A stretch of DNA of 35,571 bases from Caballeronia sp. BR6202001591004. Its GTDB lineage: Bacteria; Pseudomonadota; Gammaproteobacteria; Burkholderiales; Burkholderiaceae. The stretch covers positions 1 to 35,571 of the forward strand of contig JAQFVJ010000002.1 in NCBI GenBank assembly GCA_029439525.1, in the 5' to 3' direction. This document shows positions 9,736 to 19,973 of the stretch, piece after piece; the first letter of the stretch is position 1, and the number at the start of each line of letters is the position of its first letter. The notes below the pieces were generated by a model. It did not search any database, was not told where the DNA came from, and saw nothing but the letters and a program-made list of their open reading frames with translations. A program made the translations under genes and the position numbers.

Positions 9736-11210
9736 TTACTGTCGGACCGCAGCGGGCGGCACCCACGAGCCGTCACTGGCCTGCGGCTTCGGCGCGTAGA
9801 GGCGCATCGTCAGTTGAAAGTCGCCGTCCGGCGCGGGCAGCCAGTTTGATGTATGGGCGCGTCCCGGCGATCCCGCCGATACGTAGACATCCACCGAGCC
9901 GTCGCGATTCTTGCGCAGATGATCGCGATCGTTGAGCGACAGCCGCAGCCGGCGATTGTCGTTGAGCGTGCCGTCCTTCGAATAAGCGGTGAGGGTCCAG
10001 AAGCCGCGCACCGGTGGAAGCTGGTCACGCCCGAAATGCAGCACGTAGGTGTTCGCGCCGTTGAGCGCCTGGCCAATTGCTGTCGACCTGCGCGACCGGC
10101 TTCACTTCGCCTTCCCTGGTGGTCGTCGCGACCTGGCGGCGCGCCAGATACGCACGCAGGATGTAGTCGTTGCCGTAGATGCCGACGCCATCGCCGAACC
10201 ACGTCCAGCCGTTCTTCATCAGCGCGTTCGACGGCACGGTCGAGAGACGCTCGCGGCCGTCGGTGAGACCCGCGTCGAGCAGCGGCGCATCGCTCTTCTT
10301 GAATTGCACCGATTCGCCGATCTTTACGCCGAGGTCGGCCAAACGTTCCATCGCGGGCGTGTCGTCGGTGGCAGGCGGGTTGTCGTCAAGCGCGCGGGCG
10401 AGGCGCGCGAAAAACGCGTTCGCATCGAGCGATGCAGCCTGCGCACCCGGGCGATGTGGTCGCCGGCACGGGCGGCGTCTGCGCTGCCGTGCCGTTTTGC
10501 CGGGCCACGCGCAGGCCACGACGGGCCTCGGATCGGCGACCGAGCCCTTGGCGGACATCAGCGGTTCGATGCGCATCGCCGTCTGCAGCTTGCGCGCGGC
10601 GCGCAGATCGCGCGTGCCGTTCACGCGCACTCGCACTCGCACCCGCACCCGCACCCGCACCAACAGCAACACGTAGGGCGTGCGCGTTTCGACGCGCGTC
10701 GCGGCAGCGGACAGCGTGCCGGTCCAGCCGGCGGGCACGAACGCGATGAGCTGCATCTTCGGATACGGCGTGGTGTCGGCGCTGGAATAGAGCGCGTTGG
10801 TCCATGCGTCGACGGCGCGCGCGTCGAGATAGCGGCCACGCGTCGCGGGCGGGCAGCGAGACCATCACCGGATCCGGCCGAGACATCGAGCCACGCGGTG
10901 GAATTGAGCGTATCGACGCTCGGCCAGCCCGTTGCGCCGACCGGCGGCAGCGCGCTCGCGTGACGGAACGTGTTCAGCGGCGCCTGTCCCGACGTATTCA
11001 CGCCGCTGGCGCGCTCCCGCGCGATATCGGTGACCACCAGCGGAAAGCCAAAGGTCCACGCGCGACCTGATTCTTCATCCAGCCGGTCTGGGCCTTTGCT
11101 TCGGGCTGTTTTTCGGCCGCGCAGCTGGCCAGCGACGCGATACCGGTGAAACTGGCGCTCATCTAGAGAGCGGCGTTGAGCGGAAACGTCCAGCGCCGGT
11201 TGTTCTTCAT
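9736..11210 (-). pseudogene. DUF1254/DUF1214 lipoprotein, nonsense and frameshifts
   Basis: The original start is probably ATG 11210-11208 (MKNNRRWTFPLNAAL), followed by an in-frame TAG at 11165-11163 and then MSASFTGIASLASCAAE with lipobox LASC. The next parts are the DUF1254 domain (NTFRHASALPPVGATGWPSV, STAWLDVSAEP, KMQLIAFVPAGWTGTLSAAA) and a middle segment (NGWTWFGDGVGIYGNDYIL). The DUF1214 C-terminal domain reads GFWTLTAYSKDGTLNDNRRL and SNWLPAPDGDFQLTMRLYAP, ending VPPAAVRQ at TAA 9738-9736. Several indels join the pieces. A hexanucleotide repeat expands a Val-Arg run in the middle. The family is periplasmic or secreted and of unknown activity. The TAG most simply comes from a CAG Gln codon by C-to-T change. 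Confidence 0.8.
10625..10660. repeat. Six-copy hexanucleotide repeat (NCGCAC)
   Basis: Six tandem 6-base units (GCGCAC, TCGCAC twice, CCGCAC three times) lie within the DUF1254 pseudogene. On the minus strand they encode alternating Val-Arg (VRVRVRVRVRVR) just before NGTRDLRAARK, where relatives have a short strand. The repeat keeps the frame because it is a multiple of three. Confidence 0.85.
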
Positions 11211-11804
11211 TCGAATCGGAATCCGGTTTTTTCTGTCGTTGAGATCACTTGTCTGGATCACTTGCTGGGATCATCTCGGGCGACACGCGCCTGATTTCCT
11301 CGCCGATGGACTGTCGCATGCCCCCTCTCTCTGCCCTTCCTGCCCCGCGTCCGGCTGCCGTCGTTTCTATCTATGAATTTATTTCTATCTATGAATTTAA
11401 ATTGTAACTTATCCGCTGATGATAGGCAAGAAGCCTTCCACAAAAGCGTGAAAGGAAAGCATCTCGAAAATTGGGGCGACAGTGCGCGTCATGATGCCTC
11501 AGACGCGTCGCGACTGGCAAACGGGCAAAAACGTGGCGACGGCGCGCGGCACAGGCATCGCGTACGATGAATCCCGCCGGCAATTGTTACTTTCCTCTGA
11601 GACTTCCCGATGTGTTCACCTGTTTAATTCGCGCAAAAGCTTCCCGATTTATTGCATTTACGGCATCGGGCGCGCGCGGAGCGGGCAAGAGGGTTGCCGG
11701 AGAGTCTGTGAAAATCGCTCCTTGACCTTCCCATCACTGGAAGGTCGATACTGGTTTCATCGAAGAACGGCCTGCCGTCCGGCCAGTTCAGGAAAGCGTT
11801 CACC
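11211..11804. other. Gene-poor spacer between DUF1254 and the copper ATPase
   Basis: I see no supportable gene on either strand in this 594-base stretch. It contains a perfect 18-bp tandem duplication (11364-11399) and AT-rich sequence that could hold promoters for the divergent DUF1254 gene and copA. A CueR-type regulator, often beside copA, is not recognisable. Confidence 0.5.
11364..11399. repeat. Perfect 18-bp tandem duplication
   Basis: TTTCTATCTATGAATTTA is present twice head to tail (11364-11381 and 11382-11399) in a non-coding AT-rich patch. It may be a recent slippage product; no function is visible. Confidence 0.9.
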
Positions 11805-13970
11805 ATGTCCACCGAAACCACCGACCACCCGAGAACCGCGGAATTTGCCGTTACTGGCATGACATGCATCGTGCGTCGCGCGCGTCGAGAAAATGCTCAT
11901 GCGCGTGCCGGGCGTCGGCAGCGTCGCCGTCAATCTCGTCACCGAGAAGGCGACCGTTCATGCCGATGCCGCTGTCAGCGACGATCAACTCATCGCGGCG
12001 ATTGTCAAGGTGGGCTACGAAGCCGCGCCGATTCTTCCCGACGCGCGGCCTCCGGCCGAAGCCCGCGGCTTCGATGGCGAACTCACCGCCGTCGCGGACA
12101 GCGCGCTCCTCACGCTGCCGCTGCTCGCGCCGATGTTCGGCGCCGATCTCTCGCCGTGGCTGCAACTCGTGCTTGCGAGCATCGTGCAGTTCGGCCTTCG
12201 GCTGGCGCTTCTATGTGGGCGGCTATCGCGCGTTGCGGGCGTTCGCCGGCAACATGGATTTTGCTCGTCGCGCTCGGCACATCGGCAGCGTGGGGCCTTT
12301 CTGTCTATCAGATGGCCGCGCACGGCGGGGGGCGCGATGCATCTGTTCTTCGGGGCGTCGGCGGTGGTCATCACGCTGGTGCGCTTCGGCAAATGGCTGA
12401 AGGCGCGCGCCAAACGCCCAAACGCCACACCACCGATACGATCCGCGCGCTCAATGCGCTGCGTCCGACCACCGCGCGAACGCGAGATTCCGCTCGCGGA
12501 CGTGACAATCAATGATATCGTGATCGTGCGGCCGGGAGAACGCGTGCCGGTGGACGGCATCGTGCGCGAGGGGCGCACGCATATCGACGAATCGCTCATC
12601 ACGGGCGAGAGCCTTGCTGGTCGCGAAAGAGCCGGGCGGCTCGATCAACCGCGAAAGCGCGATCGCCATCGAAACGACCGCCGTCGGCGCGGAGACGACG
12701 CTCGCGCGCATCATCCGGCTGGTCGAATCGGCGCAGGCGAAAAGTCGCCGATCCAGCGGCTCGTCGATCGCGTGTCGGCAGTGTTCGTGCCGGCGATTCT
12801 CGGCATCGCGCTGATTACGCTCGCCGGCTAGCTGCTGCACCTGCACAGCGCGAACGCGGAGACAGCGCTGCTGAACGCGGTATCGGTGCTCGTGATCGCG
12901 TGCCCGTGCGCGCTCGGACTCGCGACGCCGACCGCGATCATGGCGGACACGGGCGTCGCCGCGTCAGAGCATTCTGATCAAGGATGCGCAGGCGCTCGAG
13001 CAGGCGCATGCGATCGGCGGCGTCGCGTTCGACAAGACGGGGCACGCTGACGGCCGGGCGTCCAAGTCTCCTCGCCTTCGACGTTGCGCCGGATCAGAAT
13101 CGCATGGCGACTTTGGCCATCGCTGCAGCGGTGCAGAGGATGAGCGAGCATCCGCTGGCGAAGGCGGTAATCGAAGCCGCCGAGGAAGCGGGCATCGAGC
13201 CGCGTCATGGTGAAACAAGCGCTGTGCATGCCATGGTTGGACGCGGCGTGGAGACGCCCGTGGACGATCGGCTCATCGCGATCGGCAGCGGAGCTGGCTC
13301 GATGAACTCGGCGCGCGCGTGCCTGACACGCTCGCTACCCGCGCACGTGAACTCGAAGCGCAGGGCAACAACGTATCGTGGCTCATCGATCTGGATGACG
13401 ACACCGCGTTGGCGCTGCTTGGCTTCGGCGACACCTTGACGCCCACGGCGCGCGCCGCCGTCGACCGGCTCACGCGCATGGGCGTGAAGAGCGCGCTCGT
13501 CACGGGCGATAACGAAGGCAGCGCGCGCGCTGGGCATTCCATCGGAACGGGTATTCGCGCAGACGCTCCCGGACGACAAGGCGCGCGTCGTCGCGCAACT
13601 GAAAGCATCGACGCCGGGCGTGGTGGCGATGGCGGGCGACGGCATCAACGATGCGCCCGCGCTCGCCGCCGATATCGGCATCGCGATGGCGAGCGGCACG
13701 GATGTCGCCATCGAAACGGCCGGCATCACGTTGATGCGCGGCGACCCCGCGCTCGTCGCGGATGCGATCGATATTTCGCGACGCACATACCGCAAAATTC
13801 AGCAGAATCTGTTCTGGGCGTTCGTCTATAACCTGATCGGCATTCCGCTGGCCGCGCTCGGCATGCTCGACCCGCGATGTTCGCCGGCGCGGCGATGGCG
13901 TTTTCGAGCGTTAGCGTGGTGACAAATGCGTTGTTGCTGAAGCGATGGCGCGCTCAGACGGGATTCGCGG
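11805..13970 (+). pseudogene. copA: Copper-exporting P1B-type ATPase (CopA), many frameshifts
   Basis: The start is ATG 11805 (MSTETTDHPRTAEFAVTGMT). The reassembled protein of about 725 residues has one HMA metal-binding domain (GMTC..SCVARVEKML, with two bases lost inside the CxxC motif). The membrane part follows (SPWLQLVLASIVQF, LVALGTSAAWGLSVYQMAAH), then the actuator region ([20 protein letters not shown]). After that come the CPC transport motif ([18 protein letters not shown]), the phosphorylation motif (GGVAFDKTG, shifted by one base directly after) and SEHPLAKAV, the ATP-binding HP motif. The hinge is [16 protein letters not shown]. About ten indels and a TAG at 12829-12831, where relatives have Trp, inactivate it. 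The C-terminal end is uncertain because the frame runs into the opposing cdhB gene. Copper export by this copy is lost. Confidence 0.88.
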
Positions 13971-14431
13971 ATGCCGACGCACGCGCAACCCGATCACCCG
14001 CCCCGCATAACGTGCGTCCTTCGCATCGATCGCGGTCTGCGCCGCGATCCTCGCCGCCACATCCTCATCGAGCGGCGCGCCCTTCGGCGCGCCGCTCGTG
14101 TCGATATGCATCAGCATCTGCTCGCACGCCGAAACCGGCTCCGCACCCTCGCCTTCGAACATCTCCAGATAAAGATGGATGCACTTCCTGTCCTGCGCGA
14201 TCACCCGCGCATCCACTCGCACCGGCGCGCCTTCCTTAATTTCCCGCAGATAGCTCACATGCGCTTCGAGCGTGTAGAGCGTGCGCTTGCGCGCTGCCCG
14301 TCCCGCCTCGTCCAGCCCGATGGCGTCCATGAACGCATCCGTCGCGAGGTATAGATCAGCATGTAGAACGCATCGCGTAGGTGGCCGTTGTAATCGACCC
14401 ATTCGGGCTTGACGGTGTCGCGGTAGATCAT
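13954..14431 (-). pseudogene. cdhB: Thioesterase of carnitine catabolism (CdhB-like), frameshifted
   Basis: From ATG 14431-14429 it reads MIYRDTVKPEWVDYNGHLRD, a hot-dog-fold 4HBT thioesterase start with the D(Y)NGH active-site motif. After an indel near 14350 it continues DAFMDAIGLDEAG, TLYTLEAHVSYLREIKEGAP and ACEQMLMHIDTSG. It ends near RVIGL; the probable stop is TGA 13956-13954 after another indel, otherwise the frame runs to 13911. Family members are about 155 residues. In Pseudomonas the gene next to carnitine dehydrogenase encodes this thioesterase, which acts in carnitine breakdown (betainyl-CoA hydrolysis). It starts ten bases after cdhA, with AAGGAAG as ribosome site, so the two were one operon. 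Confidence 0.8.
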
Positions 14432-14441
14432 CTCGCTTCCT

Positions 14442-15197
14442 TTAGTCTCCGATACCGTGACGCGCTTTCGCCTGCGCGATCGCATCGATCACGCTCGCGA
14501 TGCAGTCGTCGCGATAGCGCCCCAGTTCCTTGATGCCGCGTCCATTCGTCTGACGCGACGTGCCGTCCACCACCCGGTCGATCAGTTCGTCGGTCAGCTT
14601 CGGCGCAACGAGCTTCGTCCACGGTAATTCGAGCGCGGGGCCGAACTGCTGCATGAAGTGTCGCATGTGTCCGCTTTGCCGCCCGCCAGCGTGTAGGTGA
14701 GGAACGTGCCCATGAAGGACCAGCGGATGCCCGCACCGTAACGGATCGCATCGTCGATTTCGCCGGTCGCAGATACACCGGATTGAACGGATGCCGGACC
14801 ACACATCGCTCCGGCCGCACCGCGTTCGCATAGAACTCGCTCGGCAACAGACCCGATGTCGAGGACCCGATGATCACCTCGGGCTTCGCCGCGCGGCTCA
14901 CACGTTCGTGCAGCGCGAGCTTCAGTTCGATGCGCTCGGGCGGGCTCGAATGAAGTTCGCATCCGCGACACATTCCTCTACCGTCGATACCACGCGCAAC
15001 CGTTCCTGCGACGCGCCCTTCGCCAGCCCCACGCGTTCGAACGCGGGCCAGGCATTCGCGACGTTCGCGCGCAACTGCGCTTCCGCGTTCGGCGCAGGAT
15101 CCCACGCGGTCACATCCAGTCCGTGTGCCCGAGCGCGCCACCCAGCCGCTGCCGATCACGCCCGCGCCCAGAGCGCGCCGAATTGCTTCACTTGCAT
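14442..15197 (-). pseudogene. cdhA: L-carnitine 3-dehydrogenase, frameshifted
   Basis: ATG 15197-15195 gives MQVKQFGAL, and one base later [11 protein letters not shown], the Rossmann GxGxxG NAD-binding motif. Other pieces are [40 protein letters not shown] and [14 protein letters not shown]. They continue with [14 protein letters not shown] (catalytic His in the HPFNP motif), [17 protein letters not shown] and [20 protein letters not shown]. It ends HGIGD at TAA 14444-14442. Homologues (PA5386-type) are about 320 residues; here about 250 codons in at least three frames remain, so one stretch may also be deleted. The family oxidises L-carnitine to 3-dehydrocarnitine with NAD. It lies between cdhC and cdhB in the canonical order. 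Confidence 0.85.
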
Positions 15198-15223
15198 GTC
15201 GTCGTGTCCTTGTATTCAGCCCA

Positions 15224-16162
15224 GATTAGGCGAATTGTTCGAGTGCGCGTTTTTCCAGCGGCCGCTCGCCGCGCGCCGGCAGGCCGAGCTTCCTGCGTCC
15301 TTCGGCGGGCGTCAGCACGCGTGCGCCGAGCCGTTCGATGACTTCCACCGCACGCTGCACAAGCGAACCGTTGCTCTCGCATGCACGCCGCGATCGAGCC
15401 AGATGTGTCTTCCAGCCCGACGCGCACGTGGCCGCTGAGCAGCATCCCTGCGCAACCATCGGCATCTCTGCATGCGTCCGATGCCGAAGCCCGCCCAGTG
15501 CGCACCCGGCGGCAGGTTGTCGACCATCGCCTTCATCGTGCTGGTGTCGGGCAGCGCGCCCCACGGAATGCCCATGCACAGCTGAAACAGCGGCGGATCG
15601 TCGAACAGGCCTTCCTTCAACATCTGATCTGATTAGCGAACCACAAATGGCCCGTATCGAAGATTTCAAGCTCGGGCTTCACGCCGAGTTCCTGAATACG
15701 ATTCGCGCCCGCGCGCAATTGCGTTGGCGTCGATACGTAGATGTAGTCGCCATCGCCGAAATTGAGCGTGCCGCAATCGAGCGTGCAGATTTCCGGCAGC
15801 AACTCCTCGACATGCGCGAGTCGCGTCAGCCCGCCGACGAGATCGGTGCCACGACCGAAGCGCATCGGCTCTTCGCCCGGACCAATTTCCAGATCGCCGC
15901 CCATGCCCGCCATCAGATTGATGATGACGTCCACATCCAACGAGCGAATGCGATCCAACACTTCGCAATACAGCACGGGATCGCGGCGGCCCTTGCCCGT
16001 TTTCGGATCGCGCACATGGCAGTGCGCGACGGTCGCGCCCGCGCGCGCGGCTTCGATGGCGGATTCCGCGATCTGCTTAGGCGTCACGGGAATGCCTGGA
16101 TGCTTGGACGTGGTGTCGCCCGCGCCGGGGACCGCGCAGGTCACGATGACTTCGTAGTTCAT
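15224..16162 (-). pseudogene. cdhC: Dehydrocarnitine cleavage enzyme (BKACE/DUF849), frameshifted
   Basis: From ATG 16162-16160: [20 protein letters not shown], then [17 protein letters not shown] with the His-x-His zinc-binding site of BKACE enzymes. [20 protein letters not shown] and SLLPEIC-type [18 protein letters not shown] follow. At 15624-15633 a tandem duplication of CTGAT shifts the frame; beyond it comes [20 protein letters not shown], then [14 protein letters not shown] further shift leads to [20 protein letters not shown], ending EQFA at TAA 15226-15224. Reconstructed length is about 312 residues, the family norm. BKACE proteins condense a beta-keto acid with acetyl-CoA; the carnitine members turn dehydrocarnitine into acetoacetate and betainyl-CoA. 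The first 180 residues are intact. Confidence 0.87.
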
Positions 16163-16242
16163 GGTTTAGTTCGATAGCGCTATTCAATCGGTTTGGACGC
16201 AGTCCGCTGAGTGCAATGCGTGCATCAACGGACCGGCAAATA

Positions 16243-17203
16243 TCAGAGTCCCAGATACTGCTTCACTGCCGGCAAACCATCCTGCCATCGACCGTCTTCA
16301 CGCCCGCGAGCCACGAATCGAGCAATTGCGGATTCTGTTTGAGATACACCTTCGCGGCGTCCGCCGGCCGCTCCTTGTTCATCACCGGTTGCATCAGGCG
16401 GGTTTCGAGGTCGGTCGTGAAGCGCAGGTTCTGCACGAGCTTACCCGCGTTCAGACAGCGGCGTGAGGAAATCTGGATTCATCAGCGTATAGACGCGCGC
16501 TTCGCCGTAGTTCGGGCCGAATACTTCATCGCCGCCGGACAGATAATTGATCTTCATCTGAATGTTCATGGGATGCGGCTCCCACGCCAGAAACACGACC
16601 GGCCTCTTCTCGCGGATCGCGCGTTCGACCGTGACGAGCATGCCGGCCTCGCTCAACTGCACCAGCTTGAATCCGCCGAGACCGAACTAATTGGTGTCGA
16701 TCATCTTCTGGATCTTCGCGTTCGCGCTGCTGCCCGGTTCGATGCCGTAAATCTTGCCGTCGAGTTCGTCCTTGTGCTTGGCGACATCCGCGAAACTCTT
16801 GATGCCCGCGTCGTACGCATAGGCTGGCACGGCGAGCATGGGCCTTCGCGCCGGACGATTTGGTGGCTCGAGCTTGTCCGATGGTCTTCGCATCCAGGAA
16901 CGGCTGCACCGCTTTTTCCTGCACCGGCCACCAGTAGCCGAGCGCCGCGTCGATCTGCTTGCTCTTCAGGCCTGCCAGCGAAATCGGCACGGACGCGACC
17001 GTGGGGCGCGGCGTATATCGGAGCCCTTCGAACAGGACGGATGCGAGCGCGGTCGTCGACGTAATGTCGGTCCAGCCGATATCGACGAAACGCACGGTCT
17101 TGCAGGTCGCGTCGTCGGTTCCGGCGGCGTGCGCTACCGGCATCGTGAAGCCGGCAGCGGATGCGCCGATGCAGAGCAGGGTCGAAATAACGCGGTGTCT
17201 CAT
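16243..17203 (-). pseudogene. caiX: Carnitine ABC transporter binding protein (CaiX-like), frameshifts and nonsense
   Basis: From ATG 17203-17201 (MRHRVISTLLCIGASAAG) a Sec signal peptide precedes an OpuAC domain: CKTVRFVDIGWTDITSTTAL, SKQIDAALGYWWPVQEKAVQ, SFADVAKHKDELDGKIYGIE and PGSSANAKIQKMIDTN. An in-frame TAG follows at 16689-16687, then FGLGGFKLVQLSEAGMLVTV and PVVFLAWEPHPMNIQMKINY. The C-terminal part, in a further frame, ends LLDSWLAGVKTVDG...QYLGL at TGA 16245-16243. The aromatic-rich pocket (W, Y, WEPH) fits quaternary-amine ligands, and its place beside cdhC matches caiX (PA5388-type). The protein hands carnitine to the choline/betaine ABC permease, which is not encoded nearby. 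It is divergent from cdhR. Confidence 0.82.
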
Positions 17204-17435
17204 GGCGTGCTGTTCCGGTGAGTTGGGTTGGAAGGCCGGTTCGTCTTGCCGGCGTGACTCAAAATTACCGCCGCATAAAAGTGCTCGAACGCCCCGTTGC
17301 AACCGGGACTTGACTGCCTATGACGCGTGCACCGTCCGCACGGCGCCTTGAAAAACTTAAGGAGCATGCCCAATTGCGCATGCTTTTTGCAGTTGTTAGC
17401 GTGGTGGAGTCTCCGCTTCGAGGTTTTTCGGTTCG
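17204..17435. promoter_or_regulatory. Divergent control region between caiX and cdhR
   Basis: The 232-base non-coding gap separates the 5' ends of caiX (-) and cdhR (+). In Pseudomonas the equivalent gap holds the CdhR site that activates the carnitine operon. I see no perfect palindrome here and cannot place promoters with certainty, so the regulatory role is inferred from gene arrangement. Confidence 0.4.
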
Positions 17436-18400
17436 ATGCCTGTTCCACAAGACTTTCATTTCCTGCTGCTGCCCGGCTTTTCGTCGATCGGCTTCACGTC
17501 CGCGATCGAGCCGTTACGCGTCGCGAACCGCTTCAGCGGCGAGCTGTATCGGTGGCACATTCTGTCCGTGAATGGCAAATCGGTCGCAGCGAGCAACGAG
17601 ATTTCGCTAAACGCGGAAGCATCGATCGACGAGGTGAACGATGCGCACACGGTGATCGTCGTGTCCGGATTCGAGCCGTTCGCGTGCTACACGCGCAAGA
17701 TCGCCGACTGGCTGAGGCGGCTGGACCGCGCGGGCGCAACGCTCGGCGGCACCGATACAGGCGGGTTCATTCTCGTGAAAGCGGGCCTGCTCGCCGGCAA
17801 GCGCGCGACCGTGCACTGGGAAGCGGCGGCTGCGTTCTCCGAGCGCTATCCGTCGATCGAAACGAGTCAGGAATTGTTCGAGATCGATGCGCGGCGCATC
17901 ACGTGCGCGGGCGGCACGGCGTCCATCGACATGATGCTGGACTTGATCGCGCGCGATCACGGCGCGGAGCTTGCCGCGCAAGTGTCGGAGCAGTTCGTGC
18001 TGGGACGCATCCGGCAACTCAGCGATCATCAGCGCATGCAAATCGCGGCGCGCTACTGCATCCATAATCGCAAGCTGATTCAGGTGATCGGCGTGATGGA
18101 GCAGTACATGGAAGAGCCGCTTTCGCCCGATACGCTTGCGGAATATCGGCATCACGCGTCGTCAGCTTGAACGCCTGTTCTGCTCGTCGATGAAGGACAA
18201 CGCCCACGCACTTCTATCTCGGCCTGCACCTGACGCGCGCGAACTGCTTCAGCAGACCGACATGTCGATCCTCACGGTCTGCGTCGCGTGCGGCTTCAAA
18301 TCGCCTTCGCATTTTTCGCGCACGTTATCGCACGCGTTTCGGCACGAGTCCCCGGCAGGACCGCAGCGTGCGCACCGTGCACCGTGCATCTCGCGAGGCT
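17436..18400 (+). pseudogene. cdhR: Carnitine regulator, GATase1-like AraC family (CdhR), frameshifted at HTH
   Basis: From ATG 17436 (MPVPQDFHFLLLPGFSSIGF) an intact 230-residue N-terminal domain of the DJ-1/PfpI (GATase1-like) type runs through ARRITCAGGTASIDMMLDLI and QLSDHQRMQIAARYCIHNRK. The AraC DNA-binding part begins LIQVIGVMEQYMEEPLSPDT but breaks at about 18155. Its two HTH halves continue in other frames: SRRQLERLF, then HLTRARELLQQTDMSILTVC, then ACGFKSPSHFSRTYR. The end is unclear because the last frame overlaps the porin stop. CdhR is the carnitine-responsive activator of caiX-cdhCAB. The sensor domain is still whole but DNA binding is probably lost. Confidence 0.85.
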
Positions 18401-18416
18401 CGCCGCCGCGTGATAC

Positions 18417-19599
18417 TCAAAACGAGTGACGCATGCCGATACGCACATCGGCCTGCGTATTCGATGTCGACGGCGTGAAGCTATAGCCGATGACCGCATC
18501 GACCGGACCCGACGCACGCAGATAATCGCCGGAGATATGCACGTCCGTACGCTTGGACAGCAGATAGTGCACACCGAGCGAGCCCTGATTCCAGTGATTG
18601 CCTTGGAAGCGCGTGTGCTGATAGCCGCCGTACAGCGCGAGATCGGGGCGGAAGTTATATGACGCGCCGGCTTCCTACACCTTCATGTACGAGGTCACGC
18701 CGAGACCCTTGATCGACGTCCACGTGAAATTGCCCGACAGCATCAGGTTGCCGAGCGTCCACGCGCCGCCCACCGCGAGCGCGCCCTGCTTGTCGACCGG
18801 GAACGGGTTCGCGCCGAAGAGATCGGTGCGCGCGCCGGTGACCGGATCGCTCGTTACCGTCGGCTGGCCGAGGAAGGTGTGCGCGCCGACCATCGCGTAC
18901 GGGGATCGAACGCGTAGATGCCGTTCGGGTTGTTCAGCTATGTATAGGCGACGCCTAGGTTGAAGGTGTTGCGCTAATGCGCGCCCACGCTCCATGCGTT
19001 GTTCTGGTGGAAGTTGTCCGACACGTTGCCGAACGAATACATGCCGCCGAACGTGAAGCCGCCGTAATCAGCCGACAGAAACTTGACCGAGTTCGGCAGA
19101 CGGTCGCCGTTCATGCGGTCGAAGTCGCCCTGATGAATCGCATAGCCGATCGCCCATGCCGAGATGTTGTAGAGATAGACGAACTCCTCGGTCATGTCGA
19201 GCTGGTTACCGAACGAAATCTGCCCCCACTGCTGGTTCTTCAATCCTACGTATGCCTGACGACCGAACTCCATGCCGCCGAACGCATACCGCCCGGTGCC
19301 GAGTCTGAAGCCCGACTCCAGCGCGAAGATCGCCTGCAGGCCACCACCGAGGTCTTCCGTGCCGCGAAAACTGATCCGGTTGCCGTATAGGACACGCCGT
19401 CATCGAACTTGAAGACATGCGCGCCGCCGCTGTTGTTCACATAGGTGATGCCCGCATCGAGAATGCCGTACAGCGTCACGCTGCTTTGCGCATGCGCATG
19501 CGCGAGCGTCGGTGCGCCGGCGGTGCTGGCCGCGAGCGCGATCCCCGCGAGCTTCGAAATGCGCGTGCGCGCAAGACGTGCGGCATATCCTCTTTTCAT
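18417..19599 (-). pseudogene. Gram-negative trimeric porin (Porin_4/OmpC-like), frameshifts and three amber stops
   Basis: From ATG 19599-19597: a signal peptide (KLAGIALAASTAGAPTLAHA), then the classical porin start QSSVTLYGILDAGITYVNNS. Strand segments follow: MEFGRQAYVGLKNQQWGQIS, FGNQLDMTEEFVYLYNISAW and LSADYGGFTFGGMYSFGNVS. Later pieces are LAVGGAWTLGNLMLSGNFTW and YLRASGPVDAVIGYSFTPST. It ends ADVRIGMRHSF with terminal Phe at TGA 18419-18417, as outer-membrane porins do. Besides at least two indels (about 18903 and 19390) there are in-frame TAGs at 18976-18974, 18940-18938 and 18677-18675, each at a position where Tyr fits the family. Porins of this type are general outer-membrane diffusion channels in Burkholderia, which carry many copies. 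Confidence 0.85.
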
Positions 19600-19973
19600 C
19601 TTCTGATCCTCTTGTCGTGAGTCGATGTGTCGTAGGAGAGTGCGGCCTCCTTCATCGCTTGCTCGATGAACCGGTTCGCACGTGAGTCGACTTGCGGGGA
19701 ACTGCTGGATTCTGCCGTTCACTGCCGAAGCGCAATACTGTGTTGCAGAAAACGACGATTACGCGCGACGCTGTAAAATATAAACGGCCATATAGGCCGA
19801 GGCTCGACCGATTGCGACGGAAATCTGCCCAGTTGCGACCGTCGGATCATGCGTTGTCCGACGGGCTCTTTTGATTTCGGGGCAGGCCGATAGCGAATGG
19901 AAGTCGCCCTCCGGATACTTCGCAATCTGTAAAAAAGCCGCATCGACGCTATTCCATCAGGTTCGAACAAGAC
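19600..19973. other. Non-coding gap between porin and glycosyltransferase
   Basis: No gene is supportable on either strand in this 374-base gap. It separates divergent genes and so should hold both promoters. No repeat or strong hairpin is evident. Confidence 0.5.

Noticed and set aside
10625-10660. Hexamer repeat as a CRISPR-like or protein-binding array
   Set aside because: The units are contiguous, only 6 bases long and inside a coding frame; slippage expansion is sufficient.
11389-11869. Short minus-strand open frames upstream of copA as a possible CueR or metal regulator
   Set aside because: None shows an HTH or metal-binding Cys pattern, and they differ from MerR/CueR in length and composition.
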